Shown: positions 1 to 7,169, counted from the first letter of the stretch. The stretch: 15,719 nucleotides of DNA from Microcaldota archaeon (GCA_021792235.1 JAJYVC010000022.1:1-15719); one strand, 5' to 3'. Notes: generated by a model not told the origin, from the sequence alone. Translations and numbers: made by a program.

Positions 1-838
1 CCATTCCTGCAGCTGAGCCGACGGCTATCATCACCGCGGCGAAATAGCTGAAGAAGCTTATGTAGGCACTTACTGCGAGCATCAGTGGAAGCGCAAGATC
101 GCCTGTGCCAAGCTGCACCTGCGACACCACCGGGAACACGCCTTCTTTTACCAGGCCCTTCACAAGAGGATCCTTGATTTTTGACTCCTGCTTCTTTAAC
201 TCACGTATATCGCTGCTTGACAGGTACTTCTTCGGAAGCGCCTCGACATCGGTCGATCCTATAAGGAAGGCCAGATTCCTTGATGACATCTCCTTTGCCA
301 TGGCTATCATGTGCTTTGTTATGAATACTGCCACGTAGTCGTATACCGCTATCAGGAGCATCAGGAAGTAGGCAAGGAAAAAGCCGTTGAACCCTATCAG
401 TATGCCAACGCCTATGCTTGATGTTATGGCTATGAAGTTCCTGAGCCTACCGAACCTGTTCTTCGCTATTATCAGCGCAGCGGTAATGATGCCTGCGGCT
501 GCCGTAAGGTAGAGTGAATTGGCATTGGGAAAAACGGTGTTGAGCAGGTCGAATAGCACGAAACCGGTTGCAAGAAGAACCACCAGGGCCTCCATCAAAG
601 TGAAGACGCCGGGCCTGCGAAAGTACCGGATCAGCAGAAGTATCAATCCAGCTGCGGCTACGATATAAAGTAGGTAAAACAGTGCTGCTTCTAGCGAATT
701 CATTTCTGTGTATCCGCTTTGGACGTACAACTGTATCGTTGGTGTAGTGAATATGGCTATTAGCAGGCCGCCGAACTGGACCACGAGGAAAAGCGTGATT
801 ATGTTTACCAGCTGCCTGTTCTCTATCTTCCTGTCCAG
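1..838 (-). CDS. Presenilin/signal-peptide-peptidase-like intramembrane aspartyl protease (partial, C-terminus off window)
   Basis: An uninterrupted minus-strand frame gives 279 residues rich in membrane helices and runs off the left edge. The two catalytic aspartate motifs of peptidase family A22 are visible: YD at residues 166-167 (context AVYDYVAVF), followed by a conserved-looking TKHM, and GxGD as GTGD at 244-247 (context GTGDLALP). The first helix (about residues 11-30) resembles the opening helix of archaeal presenilin homologues. The third signature, PAL, should lie in the missing part. Such proteins cut substrates inside the membrane; archaeal substrates are unknown. The gene abuts mcm. 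The start is a problem: the frame has no ATG, GTG or TTG between an upstream in-frame stop and the first helix. A CTG at 836-838 with GGTG five bases upstream is chosen. A GTG at 782-784 would cut into helix 1, and an ATG at 701-703 would remove it. A start by frameshift from the ATG overlapping the mcm stop is possible. Family is fairly secure; start is not. Confidence 0.82.
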   Translation of the reverse strand, partial: MDRKIENRQLVNIITLFLVVQFGGLLIAIFTTPTIQLYVQSGYTEMNSLEAALFYLLYIVAAAGLILLLIRYFRRPGVFTLMEALVVLLATGFVLFDLLNTVFPNANSLYLTAAAGIITAALIIAKNRFGRLRNFIAITSSIGVGILIGFNGFFLAYFLMLLIAVYDYVAVFITKHMIAMAKEMSSRNLAFLIGSTDVEALPKKYLSSSDIRELKKQESKIKDPLVKGLVKEGVFPVVSQVQLGTGDLALPLMLAVSAYISFFSYFAAVMIAVGSAAGM

Positions 839-848
839 CCAAACACCA

Positions 849-2915
849 TTATTCCTCTTCGCGTTTAACTATCTTAATCACTCCTGCCCTTGGCGTATAT
901 AGGTCTCCACTCCTCTCCAGTTCGCTGACATACCTTGTGGTTTCCTCACGCTTCACTCCCTGGCTCTCCGCCTCGTCAAGAATCTTTACTATTGCTACGC
1001 CGTCACCTTCGTCAAGCTTCTTGACTATGGACATTATGGTGTTTATCTTGCTGACCTTCTCCTTGGGGAATCCGGTCATTATGCGGTCTATGTCAAGCCT
1101 TCCGGCACTATCTACTGCCAGAGTCTTGAACATGTACTCAAAGAGGTATATTGCAAGCTCAGCGTCCCTTACCTCTATCCTGTTCGAAAGCCTTGACTTC
1201 GTGCTTGCCTCGGCCATCCTGACAAGCCCTTCTATCTGCCTTGGGGTTATCGGGGTTGCGCCCTGCTTGATGCCCATGCCTCGCAGGCCTATGTAATAGT
1301 CTTCTATCCTCTTGCTTGCCTCTGGGGTCAGCCTTGGCGTTACGTTCTTCTTGGCGTATGCTATGTATTTCCTAAGTATGTCAGCCGTGATTGGAGGTTG
1401 CTGGACCTTCTCGTAGTCTGTTGCTCCTGAAACCTCTGCTCCTGCCGCCTCGTGCTGAGAGAGTATGTGGCGCGCTATCGACTTGTCCTGCTCCTTGTCC
1501 AATATGTCCTGTATCGGGAATATCAAGTCAAACCTTGAAAGCAGCGCGGGAGATATGTTGAACTGGTCTGCGGGATAGGCGCTCTTGTCGAATCTTCCGA
1601 ACTTCGGATTCGCAGCGGCGAGGACAGAGGTCTTTGCCGAGAACCTTGCCACTATGCCCGCCTTTGCCACGCTTATCGTCTGCGACTCTAGGGCCTCGAG
1701 GAGCGAGGACTTGTCCTCCTCGCTTATCTTGTCGAATTCGTCTATGCTCACCTCTCCGCCAGACCCCAGAACCAATGCTCCTGCCTTTAGCGTCCATCCT
1801 CCCTCGGAGAACTCGTCCCTCTCTGCAGACGCGGTAAGACCGGCAGAGGTAGTTGACTTGCCGCTCACGTAGATCCCTTTTGGGACTATAGCGGTGACGG
1901 CCTGGAGCAGCCTTGTCTTTGCGCTTCCGGGATCCCCTATGAGCATTATGTGTATGTCGCTTCTTATTGCGCCGCCATCTATCAGTTTCTTGTCAGCAGT
2001 GCCTCCGAACAGCTGGAGGGCCAGGGCCTTCTTTATCTCCTCGTACCCGTATATCGAAGGCGCGATCGACTTCGATATCTTGTCGAACACGTTAGGATCC
2101 TTTGACATCTCTATTATCATCTGCTGCTCGTCGTTTGATATCTCCAGCTCGGCGAACTCCTTCTGCTTTGGTTTCAGTGATATAGTATCGAAGAATGGAG
2201 TGAAGAGTACCTTGTCCTCCTTGCCCTTTGGCGTCCTCCTGGGCCTTATACGCAATATTCCGGTTATCGAGACCCTGTCACCAGGAATTATGGTATTGAC
2301 AAGGTCGTCGTCGACCACCACTTCGAGGTGCCATGTCGGAGTACTGCCCCTGAGCCTCTCGAGAGGATCCTGGACTGCGAGCCTCTGCATGTTTATGAAC
2401 TTGGATTCGCTGTTGAGCTGCTTGAGAGCCCTTCGCTTGCACTGTGGGCATACTTCTGGGAGCTCGTTGCGGTCGACCTTCTCCTCAAGGGTGGTTCCGC
2501 AGAAAGAGCACTTGAATTTAGCCAGCTGGACGCGAGGGATTATCTCGGACCTCTTGACTACAAGCGAATCCAGTGTGAGCATCTTGTTTATGTGCTCTGA
2601 CCCCACGTCCTGAATCAGGGGCATGTGGGTCTCAGAGCCGAAGAATCTTGCATATACTGGTTCCTTCAGGCTGGGGTTCGGGCTTAGCTTGGCCATTGCA
2701 GAATTGGCCACAGGAAGTATTAGATCCGGATTGGCAGACAGTTCGGTGGCGAGGTCTATATCGTAGCGCTCGAGATCCTTGAGGTCCACTAATACACTCC
2801 TTCTTTTAGGATAGCTTATGTACATCTCGTTTATCTGGTCTATGTAATAAGAGTTGAAGAACTCTGTGAATTTGTCTTCAATCTGGCTTGAGGATACGGC
2901 GTCAAGGCTCTCCAT
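849..2915 (-). CDS. mcm: Replicative helicase MCM
   Basis: Homohexameric 3'-5' DNA helicase of the replication fork, 688 residues from the chosen ATG. The N-terminal domain holds a four-cysteine zinc ribbon (C136, C139, C156, C159). The AAA+ core shows Walker A GDPGSAKT (327-334), Walker B ending in IDEFDKI (acidic pair D392-E393), sensor-1 asparagine in AAANPKFGRF (N436) and an arginine finger in LLSRFD (R461). A winged-helix tail follows. Length is normal for archaeal MCM and no intein interrupts it. The frame can open at a TTG at 2957, but a TATA-like element lies at 2956-2965, which would put that codon upstream of the transcript. The ATG at 2915 has GTGAT (2920-2924) four bases upstream and is preferred. 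The stop shares a base with an ATG (TAATG) at the presenilin-like gene border. It is transcribed divergently from metG. Confidence 0.97.
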   Translation of the reverse strand: MESLDAVSSSQIEDKFTEFFNSYYIDQINEMYISYPKRRSVLVDLKDLERYDIDLATELSANPDLILPVANSAMAKLSPNPSLKEPVYARFFGSETHMPLIQDVGSEHINKMLTLDSLVVKRSEIIPRVQLAKFKCSFCGTTLEEKVDRNELPEVCPQCKRRALKQLNSESKFINMQRLAVQDPLERLRGSTPTWHLEVVVDDDLVNTIIPGDRVSITGILRIRPRRTPKGKEDKVLFTPFFDTISLKPKQKEFAELEISNDEQQMIIEMSKDPNVFDKISKSIAPSIYGYEEIKKALALQLFGGTADKKLIDGGAIRSDIHIMLIGDPGSAKTRLLQAVTAIVPKGIYVSGKSTTSAGLTASAERDEFSEGGWTLKAGALVLGSGGEVSIDEFDKISEEDKSSLLEALESQTISVAKAGIVARFSAKTSVLAAANPKFGRFDKSAYPADQFNISPALLSRFDLIFPIQDILDKEQDKSIARHILSQHEAAGAEVSGATDYEKVQQPPITADILRKYIAYAKKNVTPRLTPEASKRIEDYYIGLRGMGIKQGATPITPRQIEGLVRMAEASTKSRLSNRIEVRDAELAIYLFEYMFKTLAVDSAGRLDIDRIMTGFPKEKVSKINTIMSIVKKLDEGDGVAIVKILDEAESQGVKREETTRYVSELERSGDLYTPRAGVIKIVKREEE

Positions 2916-2919
2916 TGCT

Positions 2920-2924
2920 ATCAC
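2920..2924 (-). promoter_or_regulatory. Ribosome binding site that decides the mcm start
   Basis: GTGAT on the minus strand, four bases before the ATG at 2915. It matches the 3' part of the usual anti-16S sequence GGAGGTGATC. It supports the internal ATG over the TTG at 2957. Confidence 0.55.
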
Positions 2925-2955
2925 TATCAGTAAACCCTTATACCCTCCTACGAAC

Positions 2956-2968
2956 AATATAAAAATTA
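2956..2968. promoter_or_regulatory. Divergent promoter element between mcm and metG
   Basis: The A/T-rich block reads TATAAAAA on the plus strand and TTTTTATATT on the minus strand. Placing archaeal transcription starts about 25 bases downstream gives leaders of roughly 20-25 nt for metG (start 3010) and for mcm (start 2915), each with a plausible ribosome site. A second A/T-rich block (TAAATAAT, 2973-2980) could serve metG instead. Assignment is by motif and spacing only. Confidence 0.45.
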
Positions 2969-3009
2969 TCTCTAAATAATAGAATAGTGGAAGTGAGCTT
3001 TGGTGCGGT

Positions 3010-4521
3010 GTGTGGTTGCCTAAATTCTATGTTACTACTTCAATACCATACGTGAATGCTAGGCCCCACATTGGACATGCCCTGGAGTTTGCACAGGCAG
3101 ACGTAATTGCAAGGTACAGGAAACTTGAGGGATATGAGACATATCTGGTTACTGGAACGGATGAGAACAGCCTGAAGAACGTACTTGCCGCAGAGAAGCT
3201 CGGACTGGACACGGGCTCCTTTTGTGAAAGGAATTCTGCGGCGTTCAGAGAACTCGTTGACAAGATCGGACTTTCCTACGACGCATTCGTCAGAACTTCG
3301 GTAGATGCTGGACATGGGAAGGTCGCCGAATTCCTGTGGAAGTCGTGCAGCGACAGGGGAGATATATACAAGAAGAAATACCGCGGCCTCTACTGCGTGG
3401 GCTGTGAGCTCTTTTATACAGAGGACGAACTGGATAACGGGCTTTGTCCTGAGCACAGGAGCAAGCCGGAACTGGTAGAAGAAGAGAATTATTTCTTCAG
3501 GCTTTCAAGGTACCAGGAAAGGCTGGCCAAGCTGCTGGAGAGCGGCGAGATGGTGATTACGCCTGCCTCAAGGCTCTCCGAAATACTCAATTTCATAAAT
3601 TCTGGGCTTTCAGATTTCAGCATATCGCGTTCTGTTAAGAGGTCGCATGGGTGGGGTGTGCCTGTGCCCGGAGACACAAGCCAGATAATGTATGTGTGGT
3701 TTGATGCGCTGGGAAGCTATCTCACTGGTGCAGGATTCATTTCGAACAGTGGGAAGTTCGAGAGGCTCTGGCCCGCTGACATGCACGTAATAGGCAAGGG
3801 AATAGTCAGGTTTCATGCGGTATACTGGCCTGCCATGCTGCTTTCTGCTGGAATCGCACTTCCCAAATCCTTATTCATACATGGATACGTGACGGTCGGC
3901 GGTCAGAAGATGAGCAAGAGCATAGGTAATGTCGTGGATCCTGTGCTTGAACTTGACAAGTATGGGGCGGATCAGCTCAGGTATTACCTGATAAAGGAGA
4001 TATCGACATTCCAAGATGGCGACTTCTCTGAGAAGGCTCTGGGGGAGGTGATAAACAACGAGCTCGTTGGCAACATAGGCAACTTTGTGAACAGGACCCT
4101 TACGTTCATACATTCCAGATTGGGGGGAGTGATAGAGGAGCCGAGGCTCGAGGAAGGCAGGCTCCTAGTTCTGAGGATAAACGGGATGGTTGATGATGCG
4201 AAGAAGTTGATGGACCTAGGGCATCTGAACTTGGCGCTCCTCAAGGTACTGGAGATATCTAGCGCTGGGAACAAGTACTTCCAGGAGAATGAGCCATGGA
4301 AGCTTCTCAAGGAGGACGATGAAGCGGCACGCGAGGTGCTTTTCGTGTGCGCAAACATCTGCAGGACGCTAGGCATACTTCTGAATCCTTTCATGCCTTA
4401 TGCCTCGGAGAGGCTTCTGGGCTACCTTGGCGAGAAGCCCTCGGGATTTGATGGGGCGAAGAAGCTAGTCAAGAAGTTTGAGATAGGAAGCACGGAGATT
4501 CTTTTTGACAAGGTCAAGTGA
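3010..4521 (+). CDS. metG: Methionyl-tRNA synthetase
   Basis: Class I synthetase that charges tRNA-Met with methionine. The Rossmann fold opens with TTSIPYVNARPHIGH, containing HIGH at residues 20-23, and the second ATP motif KMSKS is at 300-304. A connective-domain zinc knuckle uses C129, C132, C146 and H149, so a single CxxC...CxxH site is seen rather than two. The C-terminal half is the helical anticodon-binding domain, with NxxxxNEPWK-type sequence visible as FQENEPWKL. At 503 residues it lacks the C-terminal EMAP-II-like dimerisation domain found in some MetRS, so it is probably monomeric or relies on a separate partner (inference). The start is ambiguous between GTG 3010, used here with GGTG upstream, and TTG 3016. 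It is divergent from mcm and alone on its transcript. Confidence 0.96.
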   Translation: MWLPKFYVTTSIPYVNARPHIGHALEFAQADVIARYRKLEGYETYLVTGTDENSLKNVLAAEKLGLDTGSFCERNSAAFRELVDKIGLSYDAFVRTSVDAGHGKVAEFLWKSCSDRGDIYKKKYRGLYCVGCELFYTEDELDNGLCPEHRSKPELVEEENYFFRLSRYQERLAKLLESGEMVITPASRLSEILNFINSGLSDFSISRSVKRSHGWGVPVPGDTSQIMYVWFDALGSYLTGAGFISNSGKFERLWPADMHVIGKGIVRFHAVYWPAMLLSAGIALPKSLFIHGYVTVGGQKMSKSIGNVVDPVLELDKYGADQLRYYLIKEISTFQDGDFSEKALGEVINNELVGNIGNFVNRTLTFIHSRLGGVIEEPRLEEGRLLVLRINGMVDDAKKLMDLGHLNLALLKVLEISSAGNKYFQENEPWKLLKEDDEAAREVLFVCANICRTLGILLNPFMPYASERLLGYLGEKPSGFDGAKKLVKKFEIGSTEILFDKVK

Positions 4522-4535
4522 GCTGTGCGCTGCTG

Positions 4536-4546
4536 TTTTTTATATC
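4536..4546 (+). promoter_or_regulatory. TATA-like element / T-rich tract between metG and the histone gene
   Basis: A run of six T followed by ATATC lies 15 nt after the metG stop. It may be both the U-rich termination tract of metG and the TATA box of the histone operon. A start about 26 bases from the TATA centre falls near 4567-4568, immediately before a tiny ATG reading frame at 4569 and about 50 nt before the histone ATG. Confidence 0.4.
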
Positions 4547-4619
4547 TTATCGGGCAGTTATTATCGTGATGACCGAGAACTTGTCTGATGAGTGATGACG
4601 ATCTTGAGTGCTGATTTGA

Positions 4620-4829
4620 ATGGGTAAGATATCAAGGGATTCTATAAAGAAGCTGATAAAGAGGCACTTCGATGTAAGCGTGACGAATGGCGGTGCTGAC
4701 GAGATAGCCAAGATACTTGAGGCCGAGGCGAAGCGCATATCCGATTTCGCGGTAAGCAATGCAAAGAGAAGGGGAGATAAGGTCACGAAAAAGGATATAC
4801 GCGAATATGTGGCGAGAGGTAGGCGCTGA
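4620..4829 (+). CDS. Archaeal histone (HMf-like)
   Basis: A 69-residue minimal histone fold. Three helices joined by two loops can be followed: a short helix (about 5-14), the long central helix starting near the GGADEIAKILE stretch (24-51), and the last helix after DKVTKKDIREYV. The basic end, ARGRR, is slightly longer than in HMfA/HMfB, and the protein is lysine/arginine rich, as expected for DNA wrapping. It dimerises and packages chromosomal DNA into nucleosome-like particles. It heads a three-gene plus-strand cassette: its stop overlaps the next start as TGATG, so translation is probably coupled. The leader of about 98 nt after metG contains two 8-codon reading frames (see findings) and only a weak ribosome site. 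Confidence 0.94.
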   Translation: MGKISRDSIKKLIKRHFDVSVTNGGADEIAKILEAEAKRISDFAVSNAKRRGDKVTKKDIREYVARGRR

Positions 4830-5380
4830 TGGATGTAGATTTTTATGGTAGCCCTGATGGGAGGATACTGACGGGAGAGTATAGGAAGGGCGGCGTGCAG
4901 AGGTTCTGCCTATCAGAAAAGACGGCGGGAGGGGTCCTCATAACAGAATTCAACATTAACTCAGAGGTTGTAAACCAGGTTTATGTAGAAGGCAAAGACA
5001 ATTGCGCTGAGCTGTCAAGATATATCGGAGTTTGTGATTGCAGGCCTGTGAAGGCTGGAGGCTACAGGGGGATTGTCATAAACGCTAGGTGTTCGGCGTG
5101 TGGAAGCGTGGGTCTGAGGAGGTCTCTTGATGCTGTGAGACCCTCTGAGATACGCAGCGTGCCAGTTATCCCGCTTTTTGCATGCGGGCAGTGCGGAAAG
5201 AGCCACTATTCGCTTACCGATGAATACTTGGCCTTGCTAGTTCAGAGCAAGAGCAGCCTGTTCGATAAGGAGGAGCTTGAGCAGATCGATGGCGATAGGG
5301 AAGCGTCTGTCAGGCTTCTCCAGGAGTATATAATAAGAATTTTTGCTTCCAAGAAGATAAGCAGGGTAAAGATTGAGTGA
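4829..5380 (+). CDS. Zinc-ribbon protein of unknown function
   Basis: 183 residues, not recognised as a named family. Four cysteines form a likely zinc ribbon: C88 and C91 (RCSACG) pair with C119 and C122 (FACGQCGK), followed by HYSLTDEY. Further cysteines at 27, 59, 69 and 71 (VCDC) might form a second metal site, which is unusual for such a small protein. The N-terminal 85 residues look beta-rich, and the last 50 are helical and charged. There is no signal peptide or membrane segment. The ATG overlaps the histone stop, and the PRC-barrel gene follows after four bases, so all three are very likely co-transcribed. A nucleic-acid-binding or transcription-related role is suggested by the ribbon and the histone neighbour, but this is inference. 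Confidence 0.85.
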   Translation: MDVDFYGSPDGRILTGEYRKGGVQRFCLSEKTAGGVLITEFNINSEVVNQVYVEGKDNCAELSRYIGVCDCRPVKAGGYRGIVINARCSACGSVGLRRSLDAVRPSEIRSVPVIPLFACGQCGKSHYSLTDEYLALLVQSKSSLFDKEELEQIDGDREASVRLLQEYIIRIFASKKISRVKIE

Positions 5381-5384
5381 TTAA

Positions 5385-5630
5385 ATGACCGTTAACGTAT
5401 CTGAGCTCTACAACAAGAAGATACTGACTCTTGGTGGAAGGATGCTCGGCGAAGTAAGAGGGGTTATGCTTAACATGGACAAAGGAGAGGTGTCGCACCT
5501 GCTGCTCGACAATCCTGATAACTTGATAAGGAGCAGCAATCTGCGAACCGACTTCATGAAGAACAGTGTATCCTTCAAGAGAGTAAGGAAAGTGTCTGAA
5601 ACGATAGTGGTAAGCGAATCGGAGGAGTGA
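5385..5630 (+). CDS. PRC-barrel domain protein
   Basis: 81 residues covering essentially one PRC-barrel: VSELYNKKILTLGGRMLGEV then RGVMLNMDKGEVSHLLLDN, ending with the usual VSETIVV strand. In bacteria the fold occurs in RimM and photosynthetic reaction-centre H subunits. In archaea, small PRC-barrel proteins include CdvA-type and FtsZ/SepF-associated division proteins, so a division or adaptor role is possible, but the sequence alone cannot decide. GTGAT lies three bases before the ATG. It ends the histone cassette, and its TGA forms the left edge of an inverted repeat shared with the convergent rpoP gene. Confidence 0.85.
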   Translation: MTVNVSELYNKKILTLGGRMLGEVRGVMLNMDKGEVSHLLLDNPDNLIRSSNLRTDFMKNSVSFKRVRKVSETIVVSESEE

Positions 5631-5649
5631 CTAAGACCTGACTTAGTCA
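5628..5649. terminator. Perfect inverted repeat spanning two convergent stop codons
   Basis: TGACTAAG, six bases, CTTAGTCA: an 8-bp perfect stem with a 6-nt loop. The left arm contains the TGA of the PRC-barrel gene. The right arm and loop contain the complement of the rpoP TAA. The only spacer between the two operons is this element, so it may mark both transcript ends. Archaeal termination is usually U-tract driven and no U-tract follows, so terminator function is a guess; the repeat itself is certain. Confidence 0.45.
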
Positions 5650-5774
5650 GTAGATACTTCCTTTGTGAGGGAGGATCTCTTCTTTGCAAGGACCCTGTAG
5701 CCGCAGTACTGACACCTTATGAACTTATCTAGGGACTTTGCCTCTTTGCCGCAGTGCAGGCACACGTATGACAT
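5643..5774 (-). CDS. rpoP: DNA-directed RNA polymerase subunit P (Rpo12)
   Basis: 43 residues. Zinc ribbon with C5, C8 (VCLHCGKE) and C21, C24 (RCQYCGYRVLAKKR), matching the archaeal/eukaryotic Rpb12 family in length, cysteine spacing and the C-terminal RVL-K-R pattern. The subunit sits at the base of the polymerase, contacting Rpo3 and Rpo2, and is needed for promoter opening in archaea. Two tandem ATG codons are available (5777 and 5774). The second has GTGAT (5778-5782) exactly three bases upstream, the spacing seen at several other genes here, so 5774 is chosen. It is the last gene of the proteasome/exosome operon, just after the 121-residue unknown gene, and lies close to rrp42 and eL43 as in many Euryarchaeota. 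Confidence 0.93.
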   Translation of the reverse strand: MSYVCLHCGKEAKSLDKFIRCQYCGYRVLAKKRSSLTKEVSTD

Positions 5775-5778
5775 CATA

Positions 5779-6144
5779 TCACTTGTTTTTAATATTCGAC
5801 TTGAGCCAGTTGGAGAATTCCTTGTGTATGGGGGAAAAGCTAGTGTCTATCACGCGTATGTTCATCTTCTGCTTGAATTCCTCCTCGTCAAGTGAGATCA
5901 CAGGCACATACTTGTCCATCCTGGCGTAGTGCACCTCTAACCAATGTATCTTTCCTCTCAAGTAATCCTTAGTGACGTCGTCAGTCATTGGCAGTGAGGT
6001 GAAACTGAAAAGTATTCCATTGACCCAGTATAAAGGTATGGTGCCTGCTGGAGTGACCCTCTCCCTCATCAGGTCGTCTTTGCCTATCTCCACTATCTCG
6101 TGTATCACAAGCTCTTCTGTAGGGGAATATGTTATTCTGGTCAT
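5779..6144 (-). CDS. Conserved-position hypothetical protein in the exosome operon
   Basis: 121 residues, not recognised. It is soluble and mixed alpha/beta by eye. There is a charged N-terminal half (EEL, HEIVEIGKDDLMRERV), a turn-rich centre TPAGTIPLYWVNGILFSF, and a basic/acidic C-terminal half ending in a helix (EFSNWLKSNIKNK). No cysteines, signal peptide or membrane segment. It is placed between eL43 and rpoP with gaps of a few bases, so it is co-transcribed with them. The context suggests a link to RNA metabolism, ribosome or polymerase, but no motif supports a specific role. Confidence 0.85.
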   Translation of the reverse strand: MTRITYSPTEELVIHEIVEIGKDDLMRERVTPAGTIPLYWVNGILFSFTSLPMTDDVTKDYLRGKIHWLEVHYARMDKYVPVISLDEEEFKQKMNIRVIDTSFSPIHKEFSNWLKSNIKNK

Positions 6145-6148
6145 GCGC

Positions 6149-6376
6149 TTACCTATTCAGCAGCCTGCTCACGGTTTCCCCAGCGGTTGTCTTGAATGTG
6201 TATGCCCCGCCGGCGAATGTGGCGTCGCAGTGCCTGCACTGCCATATGCCGTTTCTTACCCTCTTAACCGCGACCTTCCCGCACATGTCGCACCTGTATC
6301 TCTTCTTCTTGTCTGCGGACACGGCAAGATATCTCTTCCTTATGCTTACCCCATATCTTACATTGAAGTTTGCCAT
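6149..6376 (-). CDS. rpl37ae: 50S ribosomal protein eL43 (L37Ae)
   Basis: 75 residues. It begins ANFNVRYGVSIRKRY, the basic RNA-binding start of L37Ae. A zinc ribbon follows at C29, C32 (RCDMCGK) and C47, C50 (QCRHCD), then the family hallmark AGGAYTF. A component of the large archaeal/eukaryotic ribosomal subunit that binds 23S rRNA. The frame can open at a TTG at 6382, overlapping the rrp42 stop. The ATG at 6376 with GGGTGAT (6382-6388) five bases upstream is preferred and gives the usual N-terminus. Confidence 0.95.
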   Translation of the reverse strand: MANFNVRYGVSIRKRYLAVSADKKKRYRCDMCGKVAVKRVRNGIWQCRHCDATFAGGAYTFKTTAGETVSRLLNR

Positions 6377-6378
6377 TT

Positions 6379-7164
6379 TCAATCACCCTTCGCGCGGGCC
6401 ACATGACCCCGCAGTTCCTTTGACTTATCAAACGTTATGTCGATAAGGCTTTCTAATTCTTTCGGTGAGAATCCTCCCATGAGGCCTTTCTGCATCGCCC
6501 TCACAGCATTCTCGTCGTTGGCTATGGTGAGCCTGCCGTCCATTGACGCCTCCTCGTTGCTATCTGGGTCGAGCACCGTGTTCTCAGCTATCTTGGCGAA
6601 GGTGCAGGATGTCACAAGATTGTTTGTCTTGAGCCTTCCGAGGTTTCCCTCTCTTATCACCTTCTCGTCCTCGTATTTCGGCATGCGCGCCGTTGACAGT
6701 GCGGCTACCGCGGCGAGCGTTCCTGCGTCAAAGAGGTTTCCGTCGTAATTAAGTATGTATATGTCTATGAATAGATCCCAAACCTTCTCCTCGGCTATGA
6801 ATAGCGCCTTTGTATCTATCATGCCGGATGCCCTTATGCCCCTGTCGATTACCCTTGCAAGCTCCACAGCTTCGGGGCTCGGTGGGCCGGTTTCAAATAA
6901 TTCAGATGCTAGAGGAAGCAGTTCTGCCGAGGTTATTAAATTCCCTTCATCGGGCTTGTCCGGCATTGGTGACCCGACACATATCTTCACTCCTGCAAGT
7001 ACCTTCGTGTAGCCGAAAGTTACTTCTGCGGATCCCTCCGCGTTAGGCATTGTGCCTGGCGCGATGGATATCTTCCTGTAGTCAAGCATGTCCCTTGCAT
7101 CCTCTCGCGCCCCTGACGCAAGAAGGTCCTTTATGTAGTCTCCAGATACTGTTCTTATCTGCAT
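6379..7164 (-). CDS. rrp42: Exosome complex subunit Rrp42
   Basis: 261 residues, RNase PH fold. Together with Rrp41 it forms the hexameric ring of the archaeal exosome, which degrades or tails RNA by phosphorolysis; Rrp42 itself is non-catalytic but shapes the RNA path. Family features are DYRKISIAPGTMPNAEGSA at the front, the KVLAGVK strand, the DGNLFDAGTLAAVAAL segment and the SNEEASMDGRLTIA C-terminal region. The frame can open at a GTG at 7173 overlapping the rrp41 stop (GTGA). The ATG at 7164 with GTGAT (7169-7173) four bases upstream is chosen. It lies directly after rrp41 and before eL43. Confidence 0.95.
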   Translation of the reverse strand: MQIRTVSGDYIKDLLASGAREDARDMLDYRKISIAPGTMPNAEGSAEVTFGYTKVLAGVKICVGSPMPDKPDEGNLITSAELLPLASELFETGPPSPEAVELARVIDRGIRASGMIDTKALFIAEEKVWDLFIDIYILNYDGNLFDAGTLAAVAALSTARMPKYEDEKVIREGNLGRLKTNNLVTSCTFAKIAENTVLDPDSNEEASMDGRLTIANDENAVRAMQKGLMGGFSPKELESLIDITFDKSKELRGHVARAKGD

Positions 7165-7169
7165 GAAAA

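Noticed and set aside
447..842. Minus-strand 131-codon frame at the left end
   Set aside because: Its translation is basic and proline/arginine-rich without recognisable structure, while another frame of the same strand encodes a clear multi-helix membrane protease with both catalytic motifs.
1894..2613. Long plus-strand open frame opposite mcm
   Set aside because: It is antisense to the conserved AAA+ core of mcm and has a low-complexity serine/leucine-rich translation typical of a mirror frame. No family features.
849..2915. Possible intein in mcm
   Set aside because: Archaeal mcm genes often carry inteins, but Walker A to arginine finger spacing is continuous here and no splicing motifs appear.
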